A stretch of DNA of 64,000 nt from Protopterus annectens (Eukaryota; Chordata; Ceratodontiformes; Protopteridae), in the NCBI RefSeq assembly GCF_019279795.1, contig NC_056750.1:698369894-698433893 (forward strand), in the 5' to 3' direction. The notes under the pieces were generated by a model. It was given only the letters and a program-made list of their open reading frames with translations. It was not told where the DNA came from and ran no database searches. Shown here piece after piece: positions 23,036 to 33,750 of this stretch. The stretch's first letter is position 1, and every line of letters begins with the position of its first letter. Position numbers and translations under genes: made by a program.

Positions 23036-26000
23036 GTAAAGATCCAAATGACCACAGGCTGAACCTTACTAAAAATCCTTATCGATACTATATCTCAGGG
23101 GGTATTGTCCATGGACTCCCCTGGATGAACTAGGACTTTGTGCCCACTCAGAATTTCTAATAATACGATTCCCTTATTTAAAATCTAGGATATATTATAA
23201 CTAATGCCTTTATATGGGCAAGACTGGGAGTAGAAAATGAGGTGTAATCCTAGTAAGGCCTTAATGACTACCAAAACCACTGGTATCATTCTAACTTATA
23301 TCACTGCAGAGAGACAAAAGTGCAAAGACAGAGTGATAGAGAGAAATCACTTCAGGTCTTTTGTTCCGTTTCCTGTAAACTTACCTGAACTGGCTTAATG
23401 TTATGTGACTCAGGGACGAAAGTTAATCTACTTTTGCAAATGAGTCACCTTCTTATGATGATGATGTAAATCCATACCACTGGTATAAATCATAACAGAA
23501 GCTAATTGAAGCAGTTGCCAAGGTTTACAAACTGGTGACAGCAAATAGTAGCTTGCTGCACACAGGCAAAGTTCCCAGGTACACTGGAAATGTTATGGGT
23601 CTTACCAAATGTACAGAATTATTGTACCTAACCAACAAAGCCTGTCTCATAAATGTCCCATGTATTTATTAAATCACCACTTTTGCCCCTTTAACCCTAC
23701 AACTACCTCAGTAATGCAGTTTATACACAATTGAACCACTGAACCATATACTTTCTGCCGGGTTTTTTTTCCCCCACTTCTGAAAAATCTGTTAGAACAG
23801 TGGTAGCATTTCACTGTTTTCTGTCTGGTAAAAGAAAGCATAAAATTGAGCCTTGTTAAATATGGACTGGATTATAAAATTTAAATAATTATGGGCAATT
23901 TGTTTGGAGTAACATATGTCAGATTAAAGATGATAGGAGTGTCAAAGTAGGGGAAACAATTGTATGCAAGGCTAAATACAAGATGGACATAAAACACTTG
24001 TCATGAAAGACATATTTGCCATTGAATGGTGATGTGAAAAAGCTGGCTGAAAATGTGCTTAACGTAAGAAATAAATAGAACTATTAGCTAGTATTCAGCT
24101 GTAACTGATTCCATATCAAACAGAAATTATTTTACAGCAGCAGCAACATCCTACCAGGAAAAATATCCATATTAAATATTTATTTATTCACAGACTATCA
24201 GAAAATATCTTGACTACGTTTTATTTTTAATTTTTTTTGTAATGAGTTGTTTTTGGCCTTTATTAGCCCAATACCTTAGTCATACCAATGACCCAGTTAT
24301 CATTTCCTGCGATCCATTTGGCATTAGCAGTACACATCACCCCATGAGACATGGTCTCACAGTTCCAAGGAAACTATACCTTTATGTAACCTCTTTTATG
24401 AACATACAATGGAGACAAGAGTTGGGTCTTGGCTACACAGCATATATAATTCTTTCATATTCTTCTTCCTCTCCTGTCCCCTATACTTCGCTTAAATGGC
24501 TCTGCACATAGGCACTGCAATTCACACAATAACACTCGCACTGTTTCTTGTTCATGTCTGTTCCAGAAAGTGTGCTGCATATGCCACTGTCATGCAGGTG
24601 AGACCCACAAGCATGAGTCTGGGAGATATCCCCCATGTCTGATGTAAAGGGTGTTCCTACAACAAAGAATGTCTTTCCCTGGCCCCAAATGGAGCAGCCT
24701 ACTTCAAGTAGCATGATCCTACTCTTTGGGGTTACTGCTCATGTACCAGGTCTGCTAAATGAATTCCATTCACTGAAGGTGAAGTCAGGACTCCAACCAT
24801 TATTCTAATGCAACCAGCATTACATTTTTGTGGGAATGCTGTACTAGAATTAATATTAAATCACCACAGAAGATATATATATTTTTTTATTAAGAGCAAA
24901 TCTGAAGTGGAACATAATACCCTTCTATACTTGGGTACGAAAAGCTATCATTATAATGCATATATAATCCTGGCATATGCTTTATATGATTACACCGAGA
25001 ATTCTTGATGCATACTTTAGCCACAAACTTTCAATGAGTCCATGTGCATTTAAGGATTTATGAGAACTGTCAGTAAGAAAACTAAATACATGTATTTCCA
25101 CTGGCAATACTGAACTGCTTTCCTATATACAGTGTAGCAATGTGACTTGCACAATACAAGCATTGTCAAGTGCCCAGGACAACTGAAGGTGATCGGTCAC
25201 ATTAAGCTTCAGTGATACCACAAGTGAGCAGATCACCTTGGCAGACTGCTAGATAAAGTTGACCTTCTTTTACTATATTTGGTCCTAGTGCTAAACCTGC
25301 AACTGTACTGGGGGTGCTCTGCTGTCAGCAATACTCAATGTCAGAGCTTTATTATCTTCTGACATGTATAAAACATATTTTAATCTTTATTTCAACTTTT
25401 GCAAAAGTAAGACTGCATGCATCCATTGCAAAAGCACATCCATAAAATGCAGGGTGGATAATATAGTTTTTAAAATTATCAAGAAAGGCTCACAAAAGGA
25501 AACAACGCATTTGAATCCAATTACAAAGTACACAAACAGTAGAGCATGATCTGTTTGCAAAACCCCAAATTGTTCATAAGCATTATAAATAATGTATTTA
25601 ATATTGTGGGTTAAATCATTTATCTTAGCCATGCAAAGGCCCTGAACACTGATGTGAATAATATCAACTTTATATGGAAAAATCTACTTTCAAAGGGATG
25701 TACATTCCTTTAACTTTACAGATAAGAAACTGATGGCAGAGTTTCAAAACCATGCGTGGTCACTAAACATCTTTGACCAAAGTTGCTGTCTGTTGAAATA
25801 AACCTGCAGTTTTAATCGGCTATCAGTAAACATGATAATTCTTGCACATGCAAGGCTTGCACCTAACTAATATAATCAAGGTCACTTCATCTCAAATAAA
25901 CAAAACAAAATACTCTAATCTGCAATCGACTCACAATGAGAGGATTATTTCATCTCTTCTTTCAAAGAACTGAACCTTTCACTACCTTTGAGCCACTGGG

Positions 26001-26825
26001 CTCAGTTTAACTGTTTCTAAAAGTTTCAACAAACTTTATTTATACACTATCTCTGTCAAACATAAGAAGTCCACCTTAAGCCCATAATGGTCCTCGTGCT
26101 GCACACTTAGTTCTACTGAGTTTTATTGCCTCCAAATACAAGAAAAAACATATTTCAGTCTTTATTTCAACCTTTGCAAAAACAGTTCTGCCGATCACTA
26201 AAAACATACAATATTACAAAGACTAATATAACAAATACTGAAAGCATTTAAATTGCACCACAATCTGTTACACTAATCCTGCCTGAAAATTTTTCTTCTA
26301 ATACGTGTAATCTCTCTTTATTTTACATTACTGAACAGTATGGAAAAAGAAACAGCAAAACTAGGTCATTTTGCTTCAAAACTTACAGAGCCTATATTCC
26401 AAAACTTTTTTTTTTTTTACCTAAGAACAGCTTACAAAACTGTTATAAAACATACTAGTAACCCAACTGCCAGCATTTTAGCAAAACAGAAGATACTGTT
26501 AAGATGACTGTCTTTAATGTATTTTAAAAACAAGCATGTCTCTCCCACCAACATTGAATGTCATCTGAAATTATGCAAAACAACATGAGACACCAGATGT
26601 TATTTCCTTTGGTAGTACAAGCCACTATACCCTCTCACATTCTTATTTGCAAGTTCATTTTCACAGTTTCAAAATGCTTTCAGTTACAGTAAATGACTAT
26701 ACACAGTTTCAAGTGGCAGTTACTTGATCAAAAAGATTATATAATAATAATGTTAAGATATTAAAAGAACAATTTCAGATGCAACAAAGCATAGACACAA
26801 AAACAACTAAGTTTTTGTGCCTTAC
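23036..26825. other. Probable intronic or intergenic sequence, unrecognised
   Basis: About 3.8 kb with no recognised domain. A 40-bp phrase (AACATATTT..TCTTTATTTCAAC.TTTGCAAAA) occurs at about 25,371 and again at about 26,144, a dispersed direct repeat. A Cys-containing minus-strand open frame at 24,481-24,714 has no splice or homology support. If the exons at 26.8-27.5 kb are real, this is downstream intron on the minus strand. Confidence 0.4.
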
Positions 26826-26885
26826 CTGGTTCTGTAGCTGTGTGATCAGGTTTTTAATCTCCAGGTAATTGAAGGAACTGTCGAC
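26826..26885 (-). CDS. Candidate 60-bp coding exon of an unidentified host gene
   Basis: On the minus strand a textbook exon is visible. The acceptor is a pyrimidine-rich tttactttttgttacag, followed by exactly 60 bp open in phase 0, then the donor GTAAGG. The 20 codons read VDSSFNYLEIKNLITQLQNQ, a hydrophilic, helix-prone stretch with regularly spaced Leu/Ile. It joins in phase to the candidate exon at 27,367-27,481 (that exon ends on a full codon, Ser, and this begins on a full codon), across a 481-bp intron. The exon is CpG-containing and free of stops, unlike the surrounding AT-rich DNA. I do not recognise the protein. It could be a decoy, but the paired phases argue for a real gene on this strand. 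Confidence 0.6.
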
Positions 26886-27366
26886 CTGTAACAAAAAGTA
26901 AATCCAGACAGAATGTCAGCAACACCTGTAAGGGCACGTCAACCACAAAAAGTTTCAGTGATTTAAGACTAGTAATTATACAGTCTATAAACTAGTGATG
27001 AAACCGTGTATAACATTATCATATTTCAACATATTTACATTACCAACCCTATTGCCTATTATTCTGACACACTGTTTCAGAAAAATATAAGCAGTCCTAT
27101 GGACTGCAGTGAAAAACTATTCAGCTGTAAATTAAGCAATGGAAATCCCACTGAGAAACATGATTGGGAAATAGGGAATATATTTCTCTGGTTAAACCTT
27201 CAAGCAAGTCACACTTTAAAATATTTTCCAAACATTTTACACTATACAGATTCTATTACAGATACTGTTAAATACGTGATATGAATATATTGTCACTAAC
27301 ATTGCCATTATGTGATACAGCTGTTCAAAAAAGCATTTAGTCTGTTATTGCAATAAGCAAACTTAC

Positions 27367-27481
27367 ACTGTCCATCATTTCTTTCGCTGTGAAAGGGCTG
27401 AAGGTTACATTGAAGATGATGAAACAGTCATATTTAACAAGGCTCAATGTTATGCTGTCTTGGTATGGAGGAAGCAGGTCT
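27367..27481 (-). CDS. Candidate 115-bp coding exon of the same unidentified host gene
   Basis: On the minus strand, a polypyrimidine tract (gggttttctccctgcag) lies upstream and an AG acceptor at 27,482-27,483 begins a 115-bp open stretch that ends at a consensus donor GTAAGT (27,361-27,366). The exon starts with one base completing a split codon and then has 38 codons: DLLPPYQDSITLSLVKYD, then CFIIFNVTFSPFTAKEMMDS. The composition is protein-like, with a beta-strand-like alternating pattern and a single potential N-glycosylation site (NVT). The donor leaves phase 0, matching the next exon. An alternative acceptor at the ctgcag 15 bp upstream would put a TGA in this frame, which favours the one chosen. 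Function unknown. Confidence 0.6.
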
Positions 27482-27483
27482 CT

Positions 27484-28036
27484 GTATCAGCATGTACTGC
27501 AGGGAGAAAACCCGACCTAAAACAGTGCAGTGAGCACTATGTATCAGCAGCTGTAGTCTCATTGATAGTGTCTAATGCTTGGATATCTTAATTATAAATA
27601 TATCCCTGACACTGGGGGCTCAGTGTTAATATAAAGGGTTGAGGTGGGGGGTAACAAACTGTGGAACTCCTGCTGTAGTCCAGATGGGCCCATATATGGC
27701 TCAGCTATCATAAGCATAAACTTAACAGCCACAGCTTTGGTGTGGAATATATAGGACTAATTTGACAGCATTTAGTACATATGCTGAGGATGGTGGAATT
27801 CTTATTACTTAGAAAGTATATTTAAGTGCAAAACGTATTGTTCTGTTAAGTTTGTAAAGTAAATTAGCACGATATTTTACAAGTGTCCCTAATCCATTGT
27901 GTCCCCATTATAGTTGGAATTATCCAGAATTCTTAAGAAACAAAGCTGGGAGGTATGCTGCACTCTCTTTGAGTATGCTCAACCAGCTTTCAAAGATGGT
28001 AAAATATGTTGTGCTACTACCCATTTCCTTTCTTTA

Positions 28037-28041
<5 letters not shown>
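27484..28041. other. Probable intron, unrecognised
   Basis: About 560 bp upstream of the candidate exon on the minus strand. No repeat family or further exon was recognised. Confidence 0.4.

Positions 28042-28089
<48 letters not shown>
28042..28089. repeat. (CA)n microsatellite with CA-rich trail
   Basis: A pure CA run of about 24 units. CA-rich broken repeats continue to about 28,340. Confidence 0.95.
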
Positions 28090-28090
<1 letters not shown>

Positions 28091-28840
28091 AAAAATTCAC
28101 AATCCTTTTCTAGTGTACTATGACCAACCGGGCACACACACAAACACAAGTATGCAGTCTAGACACATACTACCTAACTACTGTCCTATGACTGCTCAGG
28201 TAGACACACACACATATCCAAATGCATGATCAACTACTTAAACCCCACAGTGTGACCACTACGATAGAAATACATACACTCACATATGCACATGAACTTG
28301 CACATGCACACACACCCACACACGCACATACACAGACTCATTCATGCCCCTTTAGACATAAAGAAACATGTCCCACCAATAAACCCACTAACACAACCCT
28401 ATGTGCATGGTGTCACTAGATTTATGTGCATTGTGAGTACTCTCATAAGAGTGAATGGGTGATCTCTGTCTTTTGATCACATTCATTTTTAAAAAAAATC
28501 AAAATGTCACTTAAATTACAGGAAGACTGAGCTCAGGAATGTTAGTTTAGTGCTTTCATTCTTTAATTTACTGCCAGAACTTTATCAGAACAAGAAAAAA
28601 CTCAAATGAATTTCTTTTTAAAGGATTAAGAGCAATCATGTGATATAGCTTGACCAATCTATAAAGAACTGTAGATAAATAAATAATAAATAAATACAAC
28701 AGATTTACACAATCTATGTAACACTCAAATATGAAAAAAAGTTAAAAAATGTCTACAGAATAATTTTTTTTATAGTTAAATCTGAAATAATTTACAAAAA
28801 CGTTTAATCTTAATAATTTCATTGAATCGAGGTGGTTTGT
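28090..28840. other. CA-rich then AT-rich unrecognised sequence
   Basis: CA-rich to about 28,340 (imperfect microsatellite decay), then AT-rich to 28,840 with aataaataataaataaat near 28,680. No coding evidence. Confidence 0.45.
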
Positions 28841-29880
28841 CAGCCTTTAAAACAAAAAGAACTACTGCATTTGAAGGCAGTATACTGAATATTGGACACT
28901 AACTGACACAAACCACCAGTTTAGTGCTTTGTTCATGAAGCAGGAACTTCTTCAGAACTGATACCACTACATCAAACAACACATGTACACATATTTGATG
29001 TTTCAGGCAGCCAATCAAAAAATTGAAGACAATCAATATAAAAACTAATTAAAAATACAGTACATACTACAAATTAATTTTGTCTAAGAAGATATAGTAC
29101 TAAAATGCATACTTATTGTATGAATTTAACTTAAAAATTGCTGAAACCAAAACATTTAATACAATTTAATACTTTTAAACATGATTAAGTTAAAAGTCAA
29201 ACATTAAAAATCTACACCACATAAAACTTAAGTTTTAAAACACTCACTAGGGATGTCACTTCGTTCAACCCAGGTAAACAACAGCCATTCAATCTTATTT
29301 GTCACTTCAGTTCAGCATATTCTGATAAATCAGTCAGTGGTCCCACCTATGGTTTATGCTAATTCTTTTCAACCCCTTAAATAAAATATTGATTTTAATA
29401 CCTTTCAATGTACCTAAATAGTGCATTGTTTCTGTTATCACGGCCAATATCATATGTGTTCATATATATGGCCCTTCAACTTCCTCTTCATTTTGCCCAT
29501 GTAAAAACTAAACCAACACTGACAAACAGATAAATATGCAAACACTTTAGTACTGCAATTGCAATAACACATTAAATTCAGCAGTTGGTGATTAACTTTT
29601 ACATTGTCCACCACCATAATATAGCGACACTGTGGACAAGAAACACACTTAAAAGTACTTTTTTTATTTTTATATAACCTTACATCCATTTAACTTCAAA
29701 TTCCAAAACTGACTTAATATATCTACCTTTTTTTATACACCAACTGTGGTTTCATCCCAGTAACTTCAATAATTTCTTTATTAGTGAAAACAAGCAACCA
29801 ATTCTTTTCTATGATCTTCCTTATGTTATCAGTGTCAGTGCTGAAAGTTAAAATAAAGGAACAACCATAACCAAAAGTAC
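28841..29880 (-). pseudogene. Penelope-like element, linker to 3' end
   Basis: The minus-strand frame 29,450-29,689 gives STFKCVSCPQCRYI (Cys cluster), CQCWFSFYMGKMKRKLKGHI and YEHI, a GIY-YIG endonuclease with M in place of the central I/V-G position and the arginine replaced by lysine. Upstream, 29,700-29,830, VTGMKPQLVYKK and KIIEKNWLL match the P-x-x-V-Y-R/K and K-H-W pieces of the linker. At the 3' end (28,920-28,960) the minus strand reads CTGAAGAAG followed by a CTTCATGAACAAAGCACT block, the Neptune-type tail. The RT is not readable. It lies directly left of the DIRS element and is probably older. Confidence 0.8.
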
Positions 29881-30149
29881 TTTTTTAATTTCTTTCAGTA
29901 CTAAATCATTAATCCAGGATCAAAGCTGCCCTTCAGAATTCTGAAACTGTTTAGCCACATTAACTTAAGTACACTACAGAAAGAAATACAATACTGCTGA
30001 TAACTTATCAAAATGTCCTAGAGACTTCAACAGAAAATTAAGAAAGACATGCTAGAATAGTTGGCAATTGTGCAAATACAGCATGAATATTCTGTGCTAT
30101 GAGGTGTAGTAAAGAAAGGAACTTATAGCAAAAGTGGCTATTTACAAAA

Positions 30150-30337
30150 TTAGAAGTTATGTACCTACCATAAAGTTCCATGTTAGTTGTCTTCTCTCGC
30201 CTTCTTTCTTGCTGGATGGGTTCGGAGCCGATCCTCGGCTCCGACTCGGCACTTGCTAAGCTCGAGAGCTAATTTTACCAGTTCGAGGCAACCCTATATC
30301 CCATGATGCAAGGCGGAGATTACTCAGATCTCGTTTG
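30150..30337. repeat. DIRS left terminal region with inverted terminal repeat
   Basis: From about 30,198 to 30,337 the sequence is an inverted copy, about 95% identical by eye, of 36,243-36,388. It includes the self-complementary phrase GGAGCCGATCCTCGGCTCC. The outermost 48 bp (30,150-30,197) are unique to this end and are complementary to the left half of the ICR. Confidence 0.92.
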
Positions 30338-30540
30338 GTAGCTAAAGAAATAGCAGTATTTACTTCCAACTTAGGAGGAAGAAATAAAAAATACTAAATA
30401 ACATCATAACCCTCTAGAAAGGATCCACATAATCTAGTGACACTAGGAGTAGAAAGCTAGAAAAAAGGTAATAACCTCTTAATAGAAGATGTATAATCTT
30501 CTCGGTCAGACCAGGCTAGGGGGCAGGAGGGAGGGACGCA

Positions 30541-30640
30541 AGAAAGAAGGCAAGAGAAGACAACTAACATGGAACGTTATGGTAGGTACATAACTTCTAA
30601 ATGTTAAGTTGTCAATCTCACCTTCATTCTTGCTGGATGG
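30541..30640. repeat. DIRS internal complementary region
   Basis: 30,541-30,600 is the complement of the left outer end (it reads gaagacaactaacatggaac and then ggtaggtacataacttct). 30,601-30,640 matches the complement of the right outer end (atgttaagttgtcaatctc). Thus the two ends of the element are joined here. In the DIRS model this serves as a template to circularise the cDNA. Confidence 0.9.
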
Positions 30641-30673
30641 GACCACGTCCCTAGCACCTCTATCCTGGGTGGC

Positions 30674-31714
30674 TCAATGGAATAGACTCTTGAGAACGGT
30701 GGAACCAAAATTTGCTCTGTCTCTGGAAACCAAATCTAATTTGTAATGTGAGACAAAGGTATGAGGAGAGGCCCATGTGGCTGCTGCACAAATAGTGTCC
30801 ATTGGAAGTCTAGCTTGAAAAGCTGTAGATGTAGCTAGAGCTCTGGTAGAATGGGCTTTTGGGTTAGAAACCAACTCTTTGCCTCTGAGCTGATAAATGT
30901 AAGTGATCACGGAAGACAGCCACCTAGATAAAGTTACCTTAGACACTGGAAGGCCTTTCCTGTTCTCTGCATAGGATAGAAAAAGTTGATCACATTTCCT
31001 AAAAAATTTTGTCTTATCCAGATAATATCTCAGCTGACGGTGAACATCGAGATAATGTAACTTTTGCTCAGCTCTATCAGAATAATTCGGGAAAAATACT
31101 GGAAGATCAATGGACTGATTTAGGTTAGTCTAAGATGCCACCTTTGGTAAGAAAGACGGATTAGTTCTTAGGGACACCCTATCTTTGTGGAATATTAGAT
31201 AGGGAGGGCAAACACAGACAGCATGAAGCTCAGATACTCTCCTGGCAGATGTAATGGCAACTAGAAAAAGTGTCTTCCAAGAAAGCAATTTCAAGGAACA
31301 GGCAGCTGCAGGTTCGAACAGGGGAAGAATCAAGGATGTTAAAACTAAATTTAGATCCCACTGTGGTGGGGGTTCTCTAATAGGAGGTTTCAATAAAAAG
31401 ATACCTCGAAGGAATGCCTTGCAAAGTTTATGTGACATAATGTTGTGGTCCAAAAAACCTATATGAAAATTTGAAATGGCTGCCAGTTGAACTTTCACTG
31501 TGGAAGAAGAGGATCCTGAATTAAAAATGTCAGCTAGGAAGTCCAACACCAAATGAATTGGAGCAGTATAGGGGTCTATGTTCCTAGCTTTTGCCCAGAA
31601 AGAGAAACGTCTCCATTTACAGACATTTACAGCAGTGTAGATCTTTCTGGTAGAAGATTTTATGGAAGCTACTATGATATCCCGTACGGAATTAGAAATC
31701 ATAGGAAGCTTGGC
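30674..31714 (-). pseudogene. DIRS tyrosine recombinase, one in-frame stop
   Basis: The recombinase domain spans about 31,714-30,674. It starts with SVRDIIVASIKSSTRKIY (the SAM-like core-binding part) and continues to ITSARRVSELHAV (first catalytic Arg). It then has a TAG at 31,130-31,132 and, in the same frame, VTLSRWLSSVITYIY, KAHSTRALATSTAF (H-x-x-R) and TWASPHTFVSHY (tryptophan and the Tyr nucleophile). So the R, H-x-x-R and Y set is intact. The enzyme inserts the circular cDNA into the genome. The stop lies between the first Arg and the H-x-x-R box and would remove half the active site. The same frame remains open upstream to 33,532, overlapping RT-RNase H. Confidence 0.92.
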
Positions 31715-33750
31715 TAAGGATGGAAGTGGAGCAACCAAGCAGTGAGGTTGAGAGAATGTATGGATTGGTGCAGTTGACCCGACTGGTGGGTCAGAAGATC
31801 TGGATCCGGGTCCAGATGCCATGGCTGTACCAAGAGGTAATGATGTAGGAACGGAAACCAAATCTGTCGAGGCCAATAAGGGGCAATGAGAATCAACTTG
31901 GCTCTCAAGGCAGTTGCTTTCTGAATTAGCTGAGGTATCAGCGGAAAAGGATGAAAAGCATAAAAAAGTCCCCGGGGCCAATCTTGGGTTAGAGCGTCTC
32001 TGGGGGGATGGTCTGGAAGGGGGAAGAGAGAGAAGAAGTCTGGGCATTTGCTGTTTTGAGGTGTAGCAAAAAGGTCGCAGCAAGGAAGGCCCCACTTCTG
32101 AAAAATCTCTTCCGTCACTGACTGTTTGAGAGACCACTCGTGAGGCATGAGAATAGCTCTGCTCAATCTGTCCGCTATGATGTTGGATTTCCCGGGGATG
32201 TGCGTTGCTATCAGAAACCGGTAAGAGGAGATTGCCCATTGCCAAAGTCTGAGAGCCTCTCGACACAGTGGATAGGACTTGGTTCCACCCTGTGTGTTTA
32301 TGTACTGCACTACGGACATATTGTCCGTTTGGGCTGCAATAGTTCCCAGGGGAAGAGAGTCGTTGAGGGCTTGCAACGTTAAAAGCACTGCTCTCATCTC
32401 CAGAACATTTATGTGCAGATGGTACTCGAAAGGTTGCCAAGTGCCATGGACCATTCTGCCCTGATAATGCCCCCCCCCCCCGATCAGGGAGACGTCCGAT
32501 GTAACCGTGGCAACCGGGGCAAGAGGAACAAATGGTCTGCCTTGATGGATTTGAGGGGACGATATCCACCAAGTCAGATGTCTTTTGCAAGTTGGAGTTA
32601 CTATGATCTCGTGATGCATGGGAAGTTGTTGAAAGGACCATTGGGTGAATAGCATCCATTGTAGCAGCCGCATGTAAAAGCGGGCGAGGGGAAGAAGTGT
32701 TATGGCGGCCGCCATAAGACCCAGTACTTTCAGAGCAAATCTGGCCTGAATTTTGTTGCTGAATAGAATCACTTGGACGTGTCTTTGAATGTCCAAGATC
32801 CTTTGGTCTGTCAACCTTGCAGAAAGTTGTACAGTGTCCAAATTTGCGCCTATAAAAGTAATATATTGACAAGGCGACAAGGCAGATTTTTCGAAATTTA
32901 TAGAAATTCTTAGCCCTCTGCAAGTGTGAATGGTGTAATTTCTGGCTTGGAGAAGCTAATGCCTGGTGTTGGCAGTGAGGAGCCAGTCGTCTAGCTATGG
33001 AAACACCTGGAATCCTTGACATCTCAGGTGAGCCGTAACCACTGCTATGCATTTGGTGAACACTCTGGGGGCTGTAGTGAGTCCAAAGAGCAGGGCTCTG
33101 AATTGGAAGTGACTGGTCCCCAGCCAAAAGCAGAGAAATCTTCTGGAGCGTCTGTGAATTTTTATGTGATAGTACACATCCTGAAGATCTATCGAGCACA
33201 TCCAATTGTCCTTGCCCAGAAAGGGCAGAATGGACTGAAGCGTGACCATCTGGAATCTTGATTTCTTTACAAACTTGTTGAGTTTGCTCAGATCTAATAT
33301 TGGTCTCCAGTCCCCTGTCTTTTTTGGAACTAAAAAGAACCTTGAGTAGATTCCGGATCCTATTTGGTCCACTGGGACTGGCTGGATGGCTCTTTTTACT
33401 AGCAGTTTTGATATTTCTAGTACTGCTAGTTCCCTTAGACAGGGTGGAACATCTGGAAGGGTTCCCTTTTGTTGAATTGGGGTTTGAATAAAGGGAATTT
33501 TGTAACCCTTGGATATAATTGACTGTACCCATTTGTCTTGAGAAATGGAAAGCCAGGCTATTGGGTACAGCGATAATTTTCTACCGACTGCCTCCAAAGG
33601 TGGATAATCGGGCAACATCTCAGGGATGCTGGAAGGGTTTGTCAGAAAGAGGCTCTCTGCTACCCTGATTCTGTGGACCCCCTTTGCCCCTAGGGCGGCA
33701 TCTATTATTATTACCCCCTCTGCCTCTGGGGGTAAACTGACTTCATGCAT
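31714..33750 (-). pseudogene. DIRS reverse transcriptase-RNase H, two in-frame TAG codons
   Basis: One frame runs from ATG 33,750 to the stop at 31,714. The RT part gives GIYSRFFLVPKKTGDWRPIL, then SIDLQDVYYHIKI (first palm Asp) and LLFGLTTAPRVFTK. The catalytic box is P-stop-L-D-D-W-L: the tyrosine position of the DIRS YLDDW box is a TAG at 32,992-32,994. A second TAG lies at about 32,950. The frame then continues with ITFIGANLDT (a GxxLDT-type strand). RNase H follows: VTSDVSLIGGGGHY, LEMRAVLLTL and TDNMSVVQYINTQGG. The start codon overlaps the gag stop as ATGCATGA. Copying of the element RNA into cDNA is its role; this copy is inactive. Confidence 0.92.

Noticed and set aside
24481-24714. 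Cys-rich minus-strand open frame as a small gene or exon
   Set aside because: No splice borders, signal peptide or recognised cysteine pattern; it is a chance open frame in unannotated DNA.
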